Assembly: GCA_964368965.1 (NCBI GenBank)
Contig: CAYJDR010000001.1
Span: forward strand, 62,001 to 126,000
Direction: 5' to 3'
From: CAYJDR01 sp964368965
GTDB taxonomy: Bacteria > Chrysiogenota > Deferribacteres > Deferribacterales > Mucispirillaceae
Length of the DNA stretch: 64,000 nt
Below, one piece after another: positions 17,012 through 25,554 of the stretch (position 1 is its first letter; each line of letters begins with the position of its first letter). Made by a program: the position numbers and the translations under genes. The notes under the pieces were generated by a model. The model saw only the letters and a list, made by a program, of their open reading frames with translations. It was not told the origin of the DNA and searched no databases.

Positions 17012-17494
17012 ATGAAAGAAAAAATACCTACAACACAAGCTATCAGGGTGCTTAGAGATAATAAGATAGATTTTACCCCACACTTTTATAAATATGTTGA
17101 AAAGGGTGGCTCAGGTGCGTCATCACAAGCATTAGGTGTTGATGAGTATGTAGTTATTAAAACATTGATAATGGAAGATGAAAACAAGAAGCCATTTATC
17201 GTGTTAATGCATGGCAATAAATCAGTATCACAGAAGGAGCTTGCGAGGTATTTAGGTGTAAAGACTGTTGTTCCGTGTGCTCCAAATGTCGCAGATAAAC
17301 ATTCTGGCTATATGGTTGGAGGTACGTCACCTTTTGGTACAAAACGAGCGATGAAAACATATATCGAACGCTCGATACTAGAACTTGATAAAATCTATAT
17401 AAACGGTGGTAAGCGAGGATTTTTGATAGAGATAGAAGCAAATGATTTATTAAAAGTTTTAGATTACGAACTAGTAGATGTACAAACAGATTAG
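17012..17494 (+). CDS. ybaK: Cys-tRNA(Pro)/Cys-tRNA(Cys) deacylase YbaK
   Basis: A 160-residue trans-editing protein that hydrolyses misacylated Cys-tRNA(Pro). The catalytic-lysine region is EYVVIKTLIM, and the glycine loop YMVGGTSPFGTK, typical of the YbaK/EbsC group, is intact. It starts one base after the ABC ATPase stop, with no clear ribosome binding site of its own, so its expression may depend on translation from upstream. It ends at a bidirectional hairpin shared with gdhA. Confidence 0.9.
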   Translation: MKEKIPTTQAIRVLRDNKIDFTPHFYKYVEKGGSGASSQALGVDEYVVIKTLIMEDENKKPFIVLMHGNKSVSQKELARYLGVKTVVPCAPNVADKHSGYMVGGTSPFGTKRAMKTYIERSILELDKIYINGGKRGFLIEIEANDLLKVLDYELVDVQTD

Positions 17495-17526
17495 AACAAA
17501 CCCTGCCTTTAACAGCAGGGTTTGTT
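17495..17526. terminator. Bidirectional hairpin between ybaK and gdhA
   Basis: Perfect 12-base-pair inverted repeat AACAAACCCTGC/GCAGGGTTTGTT with an eight-base loop, lying in the 36-base gap between convergent genes. T-rich sequence follows on the plus side. Confidence 0.75.
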
Positions 17527-17530
17527 GTTA

Positions 17531-18880
17531 TTAAATTAACCCAAGAGGGATCATTGCGTTTGCAACTTTACAGAAGCCAGCAATGTTTGCGCCCATCACA
17601 TAGTTGCCTGGAACGCCATATTCAGCAGCTGTTTCAAAACATGTTCTGTGGATATTTGTCATGATAGCTTGCAGCCTTTCATCAGTGTATTCGAAAGTCC
17701 AAGTGTCACGGCATGCGTTTTGTTGCATTTCAAGCGCAGATGTAGCAACACCACCAGCATTTGTAGCCTTACCAGGAGCATATAAAATACCAGCTTCTTG
17801 GAATACAGCGATACCTTCAGGAGTAGTTGGCATATTAGCGCCTTCTGTAACACATTTACAACCGTTTTTAACGAGAGTTTTTGCATCTTCTGCATTAAGT
17901 TCGTTTTGAGTTGCACAAGGTAGAGCGATATCACAAGGGATATCCCATATGTTGCCACCTTCGTAATATTTAGCCGATGGTTTATGTGTAACGTACTCTT
18001 TGATACGTTTTTGTTGAACTTCTTTAATATCTTTTAATAGTGCTAAGTCGATACCGTCAGCATCGTGTATAACGCCATTAGAGTCTGAACATGCAATAAC
18101 CTTACCACCTAATTGGTGAACTTTTTCAGTAGCGTATATCGCAACGTTACCAGAACCTGATACAAGAACATTTTTACCTTCAAAAGATGTACCGTTAGCT
18201 TTAAGCATAACATCTGTGAAGTAAACAAGGCCATAACCAGTAGCTTCAGTTCTAACAAGCGAACCACCATAAGCCATACCTTTACCAGTAATAACGCCTG
18301 TTTCAACGCTATTTGTAAGCCTTTTGTATTGGCCATACATGTAACCAACTTCACGGCCACCAACACCGATATCACCAGCAGGAACGTCAGTTTGTGCACC
18401 GATGTGCCTGTGTAGTTCTGTCATGAAGCTTTGACAAAAGCGCATGATTTCAGCGTCAGATTTACCTTTAGGGTCGAAATCTGAGCCACCTTTACCGCCA
18501 CCGATAGGCAAGCCTGTAAGAGCGTTTTTAAATATTTGCTCGAAACCTAAGAATTTAATAATACCTAAGTAAACAGAAGGGTGGAAACGTATGCCACCTT
18601 TATAAGGACCCATAACGCTAGAGAACTGAACTCTAAAGCCACGGTTGATGTGTATTTCGCCTTTATCGTCAACCCAAGGTACTCTAAAGATAATTTGACG
18701 CTCAGGTTCACATATTCTTTCAATTAATTTTTGATCAAGGTATTCTGGGTGTTTATCTAAAACCACACCTAGTGTGTCTAATACTTCTTTTACAGCTTGG
18801 TGGAACTCATTCTCACCAGGATTTCTTGTTAAAATTTGCTTGTAGATAGCCTCTACTTTGTCGTGCATTATTGCTGACAT
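17531..18880 (-). CDS. gdhA: Glutamate dehydrogenase, NADP-type
   Basis: Interconverts 2-oxoglutarate plus ammonia and glutamate; 449 residues, the length of the hexameric bacterial NADP enzyme. Motifs include FRVQFSSVMGPYKGGIRFH, the catalytic-lysine region GLPIGGGKGGSDFDPKGKS, DVPAGDIGVGGREVGYMYG and the nucleotide-binding SGSGNVAIYA. Start ATG 18880 follows GGGGG by about nine bases. A promoter with a consensus -10 is visible upstream. Its position near an amino acid transporter suggests a role in nitrogen assimilation, or in amino acid catabolism if run in reverse. Confidence 0.96.
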   Translation of the reverse strand: MSAIMHDKVEAIYKQILTRNPGENEFHQAVKEVLDTLGVVLDKHPEYLDQKLIERICEPERQIIFRVPWVDDKGEIHINRGFRVQFSSVMGPYKGGIRFHPSVYLGIIKFLGFEQIFKNALTGLPIGGGKGGSDFDPKGKSDAEIMRFCQSFMTELHRHIGAQTDVPAGDIGVGGREVGYMYGQYKRLTNSVETGVITGKGMAYGGSLVRTEATGYGLVYFTDVMLKANGTSFEGKNVLVSGSGNVAIYATEKVHQLGGKVIACSDSNGVIHDADGIDLALLKDIKEVQQKRIKEYVTHKPSAKYYEGGNIWDIPCDIALPCATQNELNAEDAKTLVKNGCKCVTEGANMPTTPEGIAVFQEAGILYAPGKATNAGGVATSALEMQQNACRDTWTFEYTDERLQAIMTNIHRTCFETAAEYGVPGNYVMGANIAGFCKVANAMIPLGLI

Positions 18881-18928
18881 ATATTATAACCCCCATTAAA
18901 ATAATTGTCTAATGACTTTCTAAACATT

Positions 18929-18958
18929 ATTATAGTATTATTTTCATATTGAAGTCAA
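18929..18958 (-). promoter_or_regulatory. Predicted sigma-70 promoter for gdhA
   Basis: On the minus strand, TTGACT (18958-18953), an 18-base spacer and a consensus TATAAT (18934-18929), about 50 bases upstream of the gdhA ATG. Confidence 0.6.
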
Positions 18959-18998
18959 TTAAAAAATTATGAATATTGAGGATAATAAAACAAATAAT

Positions 18999-19826
18999 TT
19001 AGTTTTTGATGCTTTTGTTCATGGAACCAGTTTTATATTCTTCTAAATCTACAGATATATAAACAAACCCAGCCTCTTTCATTAGTTGAACAATTTTATA
19101 ACGTATATCCGAGTTAGTGATGTGTGTATCGAAATCTAGCGCACTAAGTTCAATGCGTGCTGTTTCATTGTGATGTCTTACACGTGCCGATGTTATACCC
19201 ATTGAGTGTAGCGATGTTTCGGCATGTTTGACTTGCTCAATCATCTCGAGTGAAATATCAGTATCATACATGAAGCGTGATAAATAGCATGCAAATGAAG
19301 GAATGTTCCATGTATCAAGCTTTGCCTCACTAGATTGTTCCCTGATGTCTTGCTTAGTATAGCCAGCGTCAACAAGGGGGCTTATTATGCCTAGTTCCTT
19401 ACATGCTTTCATACCTGGTCGGTAATCGCTTAAGTCGTCAATGTTTGAGCCATCATAAATATAGTCATAGCCCTCGCTTTGTGCGATTTCTACAAGTTTC
19501 GAGAATAAAAGATGCTTGCACTCATAGCAACGCTCAAGTCTATTATGCTTTACAGCTTCAATTTCGAGTGGGTTTACATTAATTATTTCATGCTCTACGC
19601 CAAATTGTTTCGCGTTGTTTATTGCTCTATCAATTTCTGTTGTAGGGTAGAGTGGGGAGTTAAATGTGACTGCTTTTAGTTTGATATCTAAACGTGATGC
19701 GACATATAAAAGGAAGTTAGAGTCAACCCCGCCAGAATATGCCACAAGTACACGTTTATGTTTTTTGATTAAGTTATTTAAAGCTGATTGCTTATTTGTT
19801 ATTGATTTCAAAATCCCAGTCGCCAT
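18999..19826 (-). CDS. larE: LarE-like ATP-dependent sacrificial sulfur transferase
   Basis: A 275-residue PP-loop protein. The ATP pyrophosphatase motif is VAYSGGVDSNFLL, followed by RCYECKHLLF, a DGSNIDD stretch and PSFACYLSRF. The cysteine in the last motif corresponds to the sulfur-donating cysteine of LarE, which builds the nickel-pincer cofactor of lactate racemase. No LarB, LarC or racemase gene is in this window, so the lactate racemase link is unproven here. The ATG 19826 start overlaps panD by 35 bases. An in-frame TTG five codons later, just after GGGAT, is an alternative start. Confidence 0.83.
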   Translation of the reverse strand: MATGILKSITNKQSALNNLIKKHKRVLVAYSGGVDSNFLLYVASRLDIKLKAVTFNSPLYPTTEIDRAINNAKQFGVEHEIINVNPLEIEAVKHNRLERCYECKHLLFSKLVEIAQSEGYDYIYDGSNIDDLSDYRPGMKACKELGIISPLVDAGYTKQDIREQSSEAKLDTWNIPSFACYLSRFMYDTDISLEMIEQVKHAETSLHSMGITSARVRHHNETARIELSALDFDTHITNSDIRYKIVQLMKEAGFVYISVDLEEYKTGSMNKSIKN

Positions 19827-20217
19827 TATTATAGTCTAGGTTGTATTGTAGCGTTTCATCAACAGTATTGATGCCTTTTGAGTGGTCAAAAGTAAGTATA
19901 GTAGCAGTGCGTTTGCCTAAATTGCCTTCAGATACTTTTCTAACGCTAGTGATTATCACTTCGTCGCCTACTTGGCAACTTCTTGCTGCAGCACCATTTA
20001 AACACACAACTTTACTGCCAGCTTCACCCGGTAGCACATATGTGCTGATACGTGCGCCACTATTTTTATTCCAGATATATACAAATTCCATTGGTATAAA
20101 GCCAACAGCTTTTAAAATATCAGTGTCAATAGTGATGCTACCGTGATAGTTTAATGCGCTTTCCGTGACTTTTATGCCATGTAGTTTGCCAGAAATTATT
20201 TCAATTAAGTTATCCAT
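19792..20217 (-). CDS. panD: Aspartate 1-decarboxylase precursor
   Basis: Makes beta-alanine for pantothenate and coenzyme A. The 141-residue precursor carries YHGSITID, in which the Gly-Ser bond (residues 25-26) is the self-cleavage site that creates the pyruvoyl group. Further family motifs are VYIWNKNSGARISTYVLPGEAGS and CLNGAAARSCQVGD. The C-terminal tail of about 20 residues is longer than usual and overlaps the larE start. A GGAG ribosome binding site lies about ten bases upstream. panB and panC are not adjacent. An extended -10 (TGTTATATC) is visible on the minus strand at 20245-20253. Confidence 0.93.
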   Translation of the reverse strand: MDNLIEIISGKLHGIKVTESALNYHGSITIDTDILKAVGFIPMEFVYIWNKNSGARISTYVLPGEAGSKVVCLNGAAARSCQVGDEVIITSVRKVSEGNLGKRTATILTFDHSKGINTVDETLQYNLDYNNGDWDFEINNK

Positions 20218-20278
20218 TAATTATTACTCCATTAAAGCTTGTTAGATATAACATGCATTATTATTTAAAATAAATCAA

Positions 20279-20307
20279 TTGAAAATAATGTAAAAAAGTT
20301 ATATATC
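20279..20307 (+). promoter_or_regulatory. Putative promoter for the TauE/SafE permease gene
   Basis: TTGAAA at 20279-20284, a 17-base spacer and TATATC at 20302-20307, about 33 bases upstream of the ATG. It lies in a divergent gap with panD. Confidence 0.4.
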
Positions 20308-20339
20308 TTATATGTGTTTGATTTTTGGAGGTTTTTTTA

Positions 20340-21119
20340 ATGGAAACATTTATCGGCGATTTATCACTACTAATTGTTATTATATTATGCATTGTATCTT
20401 TCGTTGCAGGGTATGTTGATAGTATCGCTGGTGGTGGTGGTTTGTTAATGGCACCAGCATTATTGTTGTCAGGTGTGCCGCCACACTTAGCATTAGGTAC
20501 AAATAAATTTATTGCTATAACTGGTACAAGTGTCGCTGTCCTTAACTTTATGCGTAGTGGCATAATTATATGGCGTGTTGCTGTTATAGGGCTTATTGCA
20601 TCACTAATTGGCTCTGTTTTTGGTACAAAAGCGATATTATTATTTGATGAAGCTACAGCAGCAAAAATAATATTAACTATACTACCTTTTACTGCATTGG
20701 CAATTTTTGCACCTAAGAAAAAAATTAAAACTACATCAACAGAATTTTCAAAACTTGATTTATATTTGAAAGTTCCTATTATTTGTTTCGTATTTGGTTT
20801 CTACGATGGCTTTTTTGGGCCAGGAACAGGTACGTTTATTACAATAGCCTTTTATAGCGTTTTAGGTATGGGGCTTGTGCATGCAACGGCAGCAACTAAG
20901 GTTATTAATTTAGCATCAGGTGTTGGCTCGTTTGCGACGTTTGCATTATCTGGGCAAGTGTTTTATGCGCTTGGTATCCCGCTTGTTGTGTGCAATATGA
21001 TAGGTGCCTATATCGGCAGTAAAATGGCAATTGCAAAAGGGCAATCATTGATAAAAGTGTTACTGATAGTAGTTTTTGTGATTTTATTTATTTCGTTAAT
21101 AATAAAGTATATTTTTTAG
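20340..21119 (+). CDS. TauE/SafE family sulfite/anion exporter-like membrane protein
   Basis: A roughly 259-residue inner-membrane protein with about eight hydrophobic segments and the family repeats GYVDSIAGGGGLLMAPALLLSG, split here as GYVDSIAGGGGL and APALLLSGVPPHLALGTNK, and GFYDGFFGPGTGTF in the second half. Members export or import sulfite, sulfoacetate or other organosulfur anions, but most have no tested substrate. ATG 20340 is chosen because GGAGG at 20327-20331 precedes it; TTG 20325 would place that site inside the gene. It appears monocistronic and ends at a hairpin shared with the cytochrome gene. Confidence 0.88.
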   Translation: METFIGDLSLLIVIILCIVSFVAGYVDSIAGGGGLLMAPALLLSGVPPHLALGTNKFIAITGTSVAVLNFMRSGIIIWRVAVIGLIASLIGSVFGTKAILLFDEATAAKIILTILPFTALAIFAPKKKIKTTSTEFSKLDLYLKVPIICFVFGFYDGFFGPGTGTFITIAFYSVLGMGLVHATAATKVINLASGVGSFATFALSGQVFYALGIPLVVCNMIGAYIGSKMAIAKGQSLIKVLLIVVFVILFISLIIKYIF

Positions 21120-21137
21120 ATATTAGTAGATACAAGA

Positions 21138-21159
21138 AAAGCACCCGAAAGGGTGCTTT
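21138..21159. terminator. Bidirectional hairpin between TauE-like and cytochrome genes
   Basis: Nine-base-pair stem AAAGCACCC/GGGTGCTTT closed by a GAAA tetraloop, between convergent genes. Confidence 0.8.
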
Positions 21160-21181
21160 AATATTTTTAAACCAAGTTGAC

Positions 21182-21526
21182 TTATTTAGGGCCGTCGTGG
21201 CATGTTTTACAAGTCTTTTTAACTGGATCTGGTTTTTGTGTTTTGTGGCAATCCCAACAAAGTTTGTGTGCGGCGTTTTTGTCGTTAGTACCTTTGATGT
21301 TACCTTCTGGCTTGAATTTGTTTCCGCCTTCAGGTGTAGAGTGACAGCTGTCACAAGTAAGGTTTTTAGAGTGAGTGTCATGCTTAAACATAACTGCTTT
21401 TTGTTTGCCTTCAACAGCCCATGCTTCTTTTAGGTTGATAACTTGTTTGTCTGCAGGAACAGTTTGTGCGAAAACAACAGCTGCAAATGCTAGTGATAAA
21501 ACTAGTAACATTGATACTTTTTTCAT
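21182..21526 (-). CDS. Periplasmic triheme c-type cytochrome (cytochrome c7 / class III family)
   Basis: A 114-residue secreted protein. Residues 1-20 are a signal peptide (hydrophobic core MLLVLSLAFAAVVFA). Three CxxCH heme-binding motifs are present: CDSCH (58-62), CWDCH (90-94) and CKTCH (106-110). Extra histidines (FKHDTHS, NAAHKL) can serve as distal ligands, giving bis-His low-potential hemes. Length and heme number match the three-heme c7 type rather than the four-heme c3. Such proteins shuttle electrons in the periplasm of metal-, sulfur- or nitrate-reducing bacteria. AAGGAG lies eight bases upstream, and TTGACA (21583-21578) could be a -35. Confidence 0.9.
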   Translation of the reverse strand: MKKVSMLLVLSLAFAAVVFAQTVPADKQVINLKEAWAVEGKQKAVMFKHDTHSKNLTCDSCHSTPEGGNKFKPEGNIKGTNDKNAAHKLCWDCHKTQKPDPVKKTCKTCHDGPK

Positions 21527-21599
21527 GTTCGTCTCCTTCGAATTATGTATAAACTGTGTACGCTTATTCTACATATTTGTCAAGTATTTTATACGATAT

Positions 21600-22175
21600 C
21601 TATCTGATTTGTATAATACTATCTGATGATAAATCATATATATGTGAATTTATTCCGCACATAGATACACCTTCCAAGTATAAATATACTTCATTATTAA
21701 ATAATTTCAAGATGTTTTCTAAGTCGTCTAGTGAATCTTCTCCACTATGGTTAACGCTTGTTGCACATATCGGCTCGCCAAGTTTAACGAGTGCTTCAGC
21801 AAGCCATTCAAGTGGTGTGTAGCGTATTGCTATAGTGCCGTTTTTTGTGTAAAAATCGCTGACATGTGGGTTAGCTTTCATTATAAATGTATAATGCCCT
21901 GGCCATTTGTCATTTAAAAAACTACGAGCCTCATCATTAAGCGATGAAAAGTCAGCATATTGCATTGCTTGTTCCATTGAGCCAACAATAAGTGGAAGTT
22001 TCATATCAAGTGAGCGTTTTTTAATTTCAAATACTTTTATATTAGCTTCAATAGAGCTAATAGGCGCACCGATACCGTAAATAGTATCAGTCGGGAAAAT
22101 AGCAGGGCGCCCCGTAAATTTGCATAAATTGAAAATCATAAGGGCGTTTTCGACCCCTGCTTTTAATATCGTCAT
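21600..22175 (-). CDS. tsaC: L-threonylcarbamoyladenylate synthase (TsaC/Sua5/YrdC family)
   Basis: Makes threonylcarbamoyl-AMP from threonine, bicarbonate and ATP, the first step of the t6A tRNA modification. The 191-residue protein has PAIFPTDTIYGIGAPI at the N-terminus, the KRSLDMKLPLIVG segment (the family's KxR...KPLxV), WPGHYTFIMKA, IAIRYTP and CATSVNHSGEDS. It contains only the YrdC domain, with no Sua5 C-terminal extension. It is the last gene of the leftward ileS-lspA-purHDE run, one base after the purE stop. Its pathway partner TsaB is at 7438-8019. Confidence 0.9.
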   Translation of the reverse strand: MTILKAGVENALMIFNLCKFTGRPAIFPTDTIYGIGAPISSIEANIKVFEIKKRSLDMKLPLIVGSMEQAMQYADFSSLNDEARSFLNDKWPGHYTFIMKANPHVSDFYTKNGTIAIRYTPLEWLAEALVKLGEPICATSVNHSGEDSLDDLENILKLFNNEVYLYLEGVSMCGINSHIYDLSSDSIIQIR

Positions 22176-22176
22176 A

Positions 22177-22674
22177 TTACTTTAATAGTGCTTGAACTTC
22201 GTCGTTATCGCGAGCTATAGTTTCTTTCATTTGAGCTCTGTAGTCTTCAAGTTTTTTAAACATTGCAGCATCGCTATAACCAATTAATTGGCATGCGAAA
22301 ATTGCAGCATTTTTTGCACCAGCTTTGCCGATTGCCATAGTAGCAACAGGGATACCGCCAGGCATTTGCACCATTGAAAGTAAGCTATCCATACCGTTTA
22401 ATGATGTAGCAGATACAGGCACAGCGATAACAGGTACGTTAGTTTCAGCTGCAACAACACCAGCAAGGTGAGCAGCAGCGCCAGCGAAAGCAACGATTGC
22501 TGCATAGTTATTTTCTTTAGCAGCTTTTGTCCATTTTGCTGTACGCTCAGGTGTTCTATGTGCTGATGCAACTATCACATCGCACTCAACGTCAAATTGT
22601 TTCAGAGTTTTGATACATTCGTTTACGATATCAAAGTCTGATTTGCTTCCCATAATTAATCCAACTTTTGCCAT
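22177..22674 (-). CDS. purE: N5-carboxyaminoimidazole ribonucleotide mutase / AIR carboxylase PurE
   Basis: Purine synthesis enzyme of 165 residues. Motifs are MGSKSDFDIV at the N-terminus, SAHRTPER, AGAAAHLAGVVAAET and NGMDSLLSMVQMPGGIPVATM. Class I PurE works with PurK and class II uses CO2 directly. The sequence AGAAAHLAG together with the absence of purK in this cluster leaves class II open, but I cannot settle it by eye. The upstream site AGGAG fits the ATG at 22674. It lies between purD and tsaC. Confidence 0.93.
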   Translation of the reverse strand: MAKVGLIMGSKSDFDIVNECIKTLKQFDVECDVIVASAHRTPERTAKWTKAAKENNYAAIVAFAGAAAHLAGVVAAETNVPVIAVPVSATSLNGMDSLLSMVQMPGGIPVATMAIGKAGAKNAAIFACQLIGYSDAAMFKKLEDYRAQMKETIARDNDEVQALLK

Positions 22675-22686
22675 TATAAATTACTC

Positions 22687-23964
22687 CTATTTAAAAGCTT
22701 TTGCAGCAATATCATTGCGATAGTGCATGTCTGTAAAGTTTATTAGTTTGCATACATTGTATGCTTTTTCTACTGCTGATTTTAAGTCTTTATCATGTGC
22801 TGTTACGCATAATACACGTCCGCCATTTGTTAAAACTTTATCGCCGTCAGTTTTTGTGCCAGCGTGGTATACTTTAACGCTTTCATCAGCATTACCAGCT
22901 TCAATTAAACCTGTGATTTCATGCCCTGATTTATAATCTTTAGGGTAGCCACCAGATGTTAAAACAACACAAACAGCTGACTCGTCTTTAGTTACAAGGT
23001 TGACGCCAGATAGATCGCCTTTTGCAGAAGCATATAGCGCATCAAGCAATCCACTTTCTACTTTTGATAAAACAACTTGGCATTCAGGATCACCAAAACG
23101 ACAGTTGAACTCAACAACTTTGATGCTATCGCCGTTAATCATAAGTCCAGCATAAATTACGCCTTTATAGATAACGCCACGTTTTTTCATTTCGTTTATC
23201 ATTGGGTATGCAATGTCGTTTGTAACTCTATCAAACTTTGCTTTATCAACGATAGGAGCAGGGCAGTATGCGCCCATACCACCAGTGTTAGGGCCTTTAT
23301 CGCCTTCAAAAACTTGTTTATGGTCTTGGCTAATATCTAGCGGTATAATGTTTGTGCCGTCAGTTATTGCAAGGTATGTAGCCTCTTGCCCAGCCATAAA
23401 CTCTTCAATAACAACGATGTTGCCACTTTCGCCAAAAGCGTTATCAAGGAAGATTTCTTTTAGAGCGTCTATAGCTTCTTCATTAGTGAATGCAACAGTA
23501 ACACCTTTACCAGCTGCAAGCCCATCAGCTTTAATGACGATAGGTGCACCTTTTTCTTCGATATATGCAACAGAGTCATCATAGTTAGTGAACTCTGCAT
23601 AATCAGCCGTGGCGATGTTAGCGTTTATCATAACGCCTTTAGCGTAAGCTTTTGATGCTTCCATTTGTGCTGCTTCTTTTGATGGTCCAAAAGTAACTAA
23701 GCCTGCTTTTTCGAATTCGTCAACAATACCTTTCGATAGTGGCTCTTCTGGGCCAACTACAGTAAGGTAGATTTCGTTATCAATAGCGAATTGTTTTAAT
23801 GCTTCGATATCGTTATATTTAATGTCAATGTTTTCACATTTATTTTCGATAGCTGTGCCACCGTTACCTGGTGCAACATATATCTTAGTGACACGTTCGT
23901 CTTTTGATAGGTTGTATGCTATAGCATGTTCTCTACCACCAGAGCCTATAACTAAAATTTTCAT
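22687..23964 (-). CDS. purD: Phosphoribosylamine-glycine ligase
   Basis: Second step of purine synthesis, joining glycine to phosphoribosylamine with ATP. The 425-residue ATP-grasp protein begins MKILVIGSGGREHAI and has VIKADGLAAGKGV, GPNTGGMGAYCPAP and VVEFNCRFGDPECQ, all signatures of GARS. It is complete in length. It lies 15 bases downstream of purH and has a GAGG ribosome binding site. It is the single-domain form, not fused to PurM or PurN. Confidence 0.96.
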   Translation of the reverse strand: MKILVIGSGGREHAIAYNLSKDERVTKIYVAPGNGGTAIENKCENIDIKYNDIEALKQFAIDNEIYLTVVGPEEPLSKGIVDEFEKAGLVTFGPSKEAAQMEASKAYAKGVMINANIATADYAEFTNYDDSVAYIEEKGAPIVIKADGLAAGKGVTVAFTNEEAIDALKEIFLDNAFGESGNIVVIEEFMAGQEATYLAITDGTNIIPLDISQDHKQVFEGDKGPNTGGMGAYCPAPIVDKAKFDRVTNDIAYPMINEMKKRGVIYKGVIYAGLMINGDSIKVVEFNCRFGDPECQVVLSKVESGLLDALYASAKGDLSGVNLVTKDESAVCVVLTSGGYPKDYKSGHEITGLIEAGNADESVKVYHAGTKTDGDKVLTNGGRVLCVTAHDKDLKSAVEKAYNVCKLINFTDMHYRNDIAAKAFK

Positions 23965-23979
23965 GTATAATCCTCAATA

Positions 23980-25542
23980 TTAATGTCTAAAGTGACGTAC
24001 GCCAGTGAATACCATAGCGATGTTGTGTTCATCAGCAGCCGCGATAACTTCCTCATCACGTACAGAGCCACCAGGAGAAACGATAGCCGTAACGCCATAT
24101 GCCGCAGCTGCGTCAATGTTATCTCTGAATGGGAAGAACGCATCAGAAGCCATTACACAACCTTCGACAGCTTTTTCACCGAATGCGTTGAAAGCTTTTC
24201 TAGCAGCTAATTGTGTTGAGTCGATGCGGCTCATTTGCCCAGCACCGATACCAGTAGTAGATGTACCTTTAGTGAATATGATAGCGTTAGATTTTGTATG
24301 TTTACCAACTTTCCAAGCGAACTCAAGTGCTTTAAGTTCTTCATCGCTTGGCTTACGTTTTGTAGGTACAACTAGGTCGTTGAAATTGTCAAAAGATAAT
24401 AAATCTCTATCTTGTAGTAAGTAGCCACCAACAACTTTTTTAACATCATACTCGTTGCTTCTGCCTTCAAACGCTTTCATAACCATGAGTCTAATGCTAG
24501 GTTTTTTTGTAAGGATAGCAAGTGCCGCTTCAGAGTATGAAGGTGCAGCGATAGCTTCAACAAACATTTCAGATAATAATTGTGCAGTAGCTTCATCAAC
24601 TTCAACATTAAAGCCATAAATGCCACCAAAAGCGCTTGTTGTGTCGCAAGCAAGTGCAAGTTTGTATGCTTCAGCAAGTGTGTCAGCTTCTGCAACACCA
24701 CAAGGGTTATTATGTTTAATAATAACTGTAGCAGGGCGTTTGAACTCTTTAACAAGCTCTTGTGCTGAGTTTAAGTCAACGATGTTGTTGAAAGATAATT
24801 CTTTACCGTGGATTTGTTCGGCGTTAGAGATACCTGTTTCAAACATTAAAGGTTCTTGATAGAACGCAGAATTTTGGTGAGGGTTTTCGCCGTAACGCAT
24901 AGTTTGTAGCAATCTACCACCAACTGTAAATTCTTCACGGAAACCTAAATCAAATTTCTTTGATAGGTAGTTAGAAATGATTGTATCATATAATGCAGTG
25001 TGGCTATATGCTTTTGCTGCTAGTTTACGTCTAGTTTCTAGTGATGTTTCGCCGTTTGCCTTTAGTTCAGCAAGTACAACGTCATAATCTTTAGGAGATA
25101 CAACGATTGAAACAAAGTTATGGTTTTTAGCAGAGCTTCTAACCATTGCTGGGCCACCGATGTCAATGTTTTCGATGATATCTTCAAGTGTTGAGCTTGG
25201 GTTAGCTGCAACAGATTCGAATGGATATAAGTTTACAGCAACGATATCAATGTTTTCGATGTTGTGTTTTTCAGCAGTTGCTTGGTGTTCAGCATTGTCG
25301 CGTATGTTTAAGATGCCACCGTGTACTTTTGGGTGAAGAGTTTTAACTCTGCCGTCAAAAATTTCTGGTGAGCCAGTGAACTCAGATACTTCAATAACAG
25401 GAACACTAGCGTCAGCTAACGCTTTTGCTGTGCCACCAGTAGATAAGATTTTGTAGCCTTGTTCGTGTAAGCCTTTTGCAAAATCAACTATTCCAGCTTT
25501 GTCTGATACACTTAAAAGTGCATATTTAACATTTGTACTCAT
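23980..25542 (-). CDS. purH: Bifunctional AICAR transformylase / IMP cyclohydrolase
   Basis: Catalyses the last two steps to IMP; 520 residues. The N-terminal MGS-like cyclohydrolase domain has ALLSVSDKAGIVDFAKGL and LSTGGTAKAL. The C-terminal transformylase has RYGENPHQNSAFY, IIKHNNPCGVA and SDAFFPFRDNIDAAA, with the catalytic Lys-His pair inside KHNNPCG. It lies between lspA and purD in the leftward operon. Intact and of typical length. Confidence 0.96.
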   Translation of the reverse strand: MSTNVKYALLSVSDKAGIVDFAKGLHEQGYKILSTGGTAKALADASVPVIEVSEFTGSPEIFDGRVKTLHPKVHGGILNIRDNAEHQATAEKHNIENIDIVAVNLYPFESVAANPSSTLEDIIENIDIGGPAMVRSSAKNHNFVSIVVSPKDYDVVLAELKANGETSLETRRKLAAKAYSHTALYDTIISNYLSKKFDLGFREEFTVGGRLLQTMRYGENPHQNSAFYQEPLMFETGISNAEQIHGKELSFNNIVDLNSAQELVKEFKRPATVIIKHNNPCGVAEADTLAEAYKLALACDTTSAFGGIYGFNVEVDEATAQLLSEMFVEAIAAPSYSEAALAILTKKPSIRLMVMKAFEGRSNEYDVKKVVGGYLLQDRDLLSFDNFNDLVVPTKRKPSDEELKALEFAWKVGKHTKSNAIIFTKGTSTTGIGAGQMSRIDSTQLAARKAFNAFGEKAVEGCVMASDAFFPFRDNIDAAAAYGVTAIVSPGGSVRDEEVIAAADEHNIAMVFTGVRHFRH

Positions 25543-25554
25543 TTTTGTAATCCC

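Noticed and set aside
17495..17526. The 12-base-pair perfect repeat as an attachment site or mobile-element end
   Set aside because: It sits exactly between convergent genes, is GC-rich in the stem and followed by T-rich sequence, and no integrase, transposase or target duplication is nearby; a terminator explains it.
23983..24424. Long open frames on the plus strand opposite purH and purD (also 23213-23584, 26086-26472)
   Set aside because: They are shadows of strongly conserved genes on the other strand; the translations are rich in Ser, Ala and Thr and match no family.
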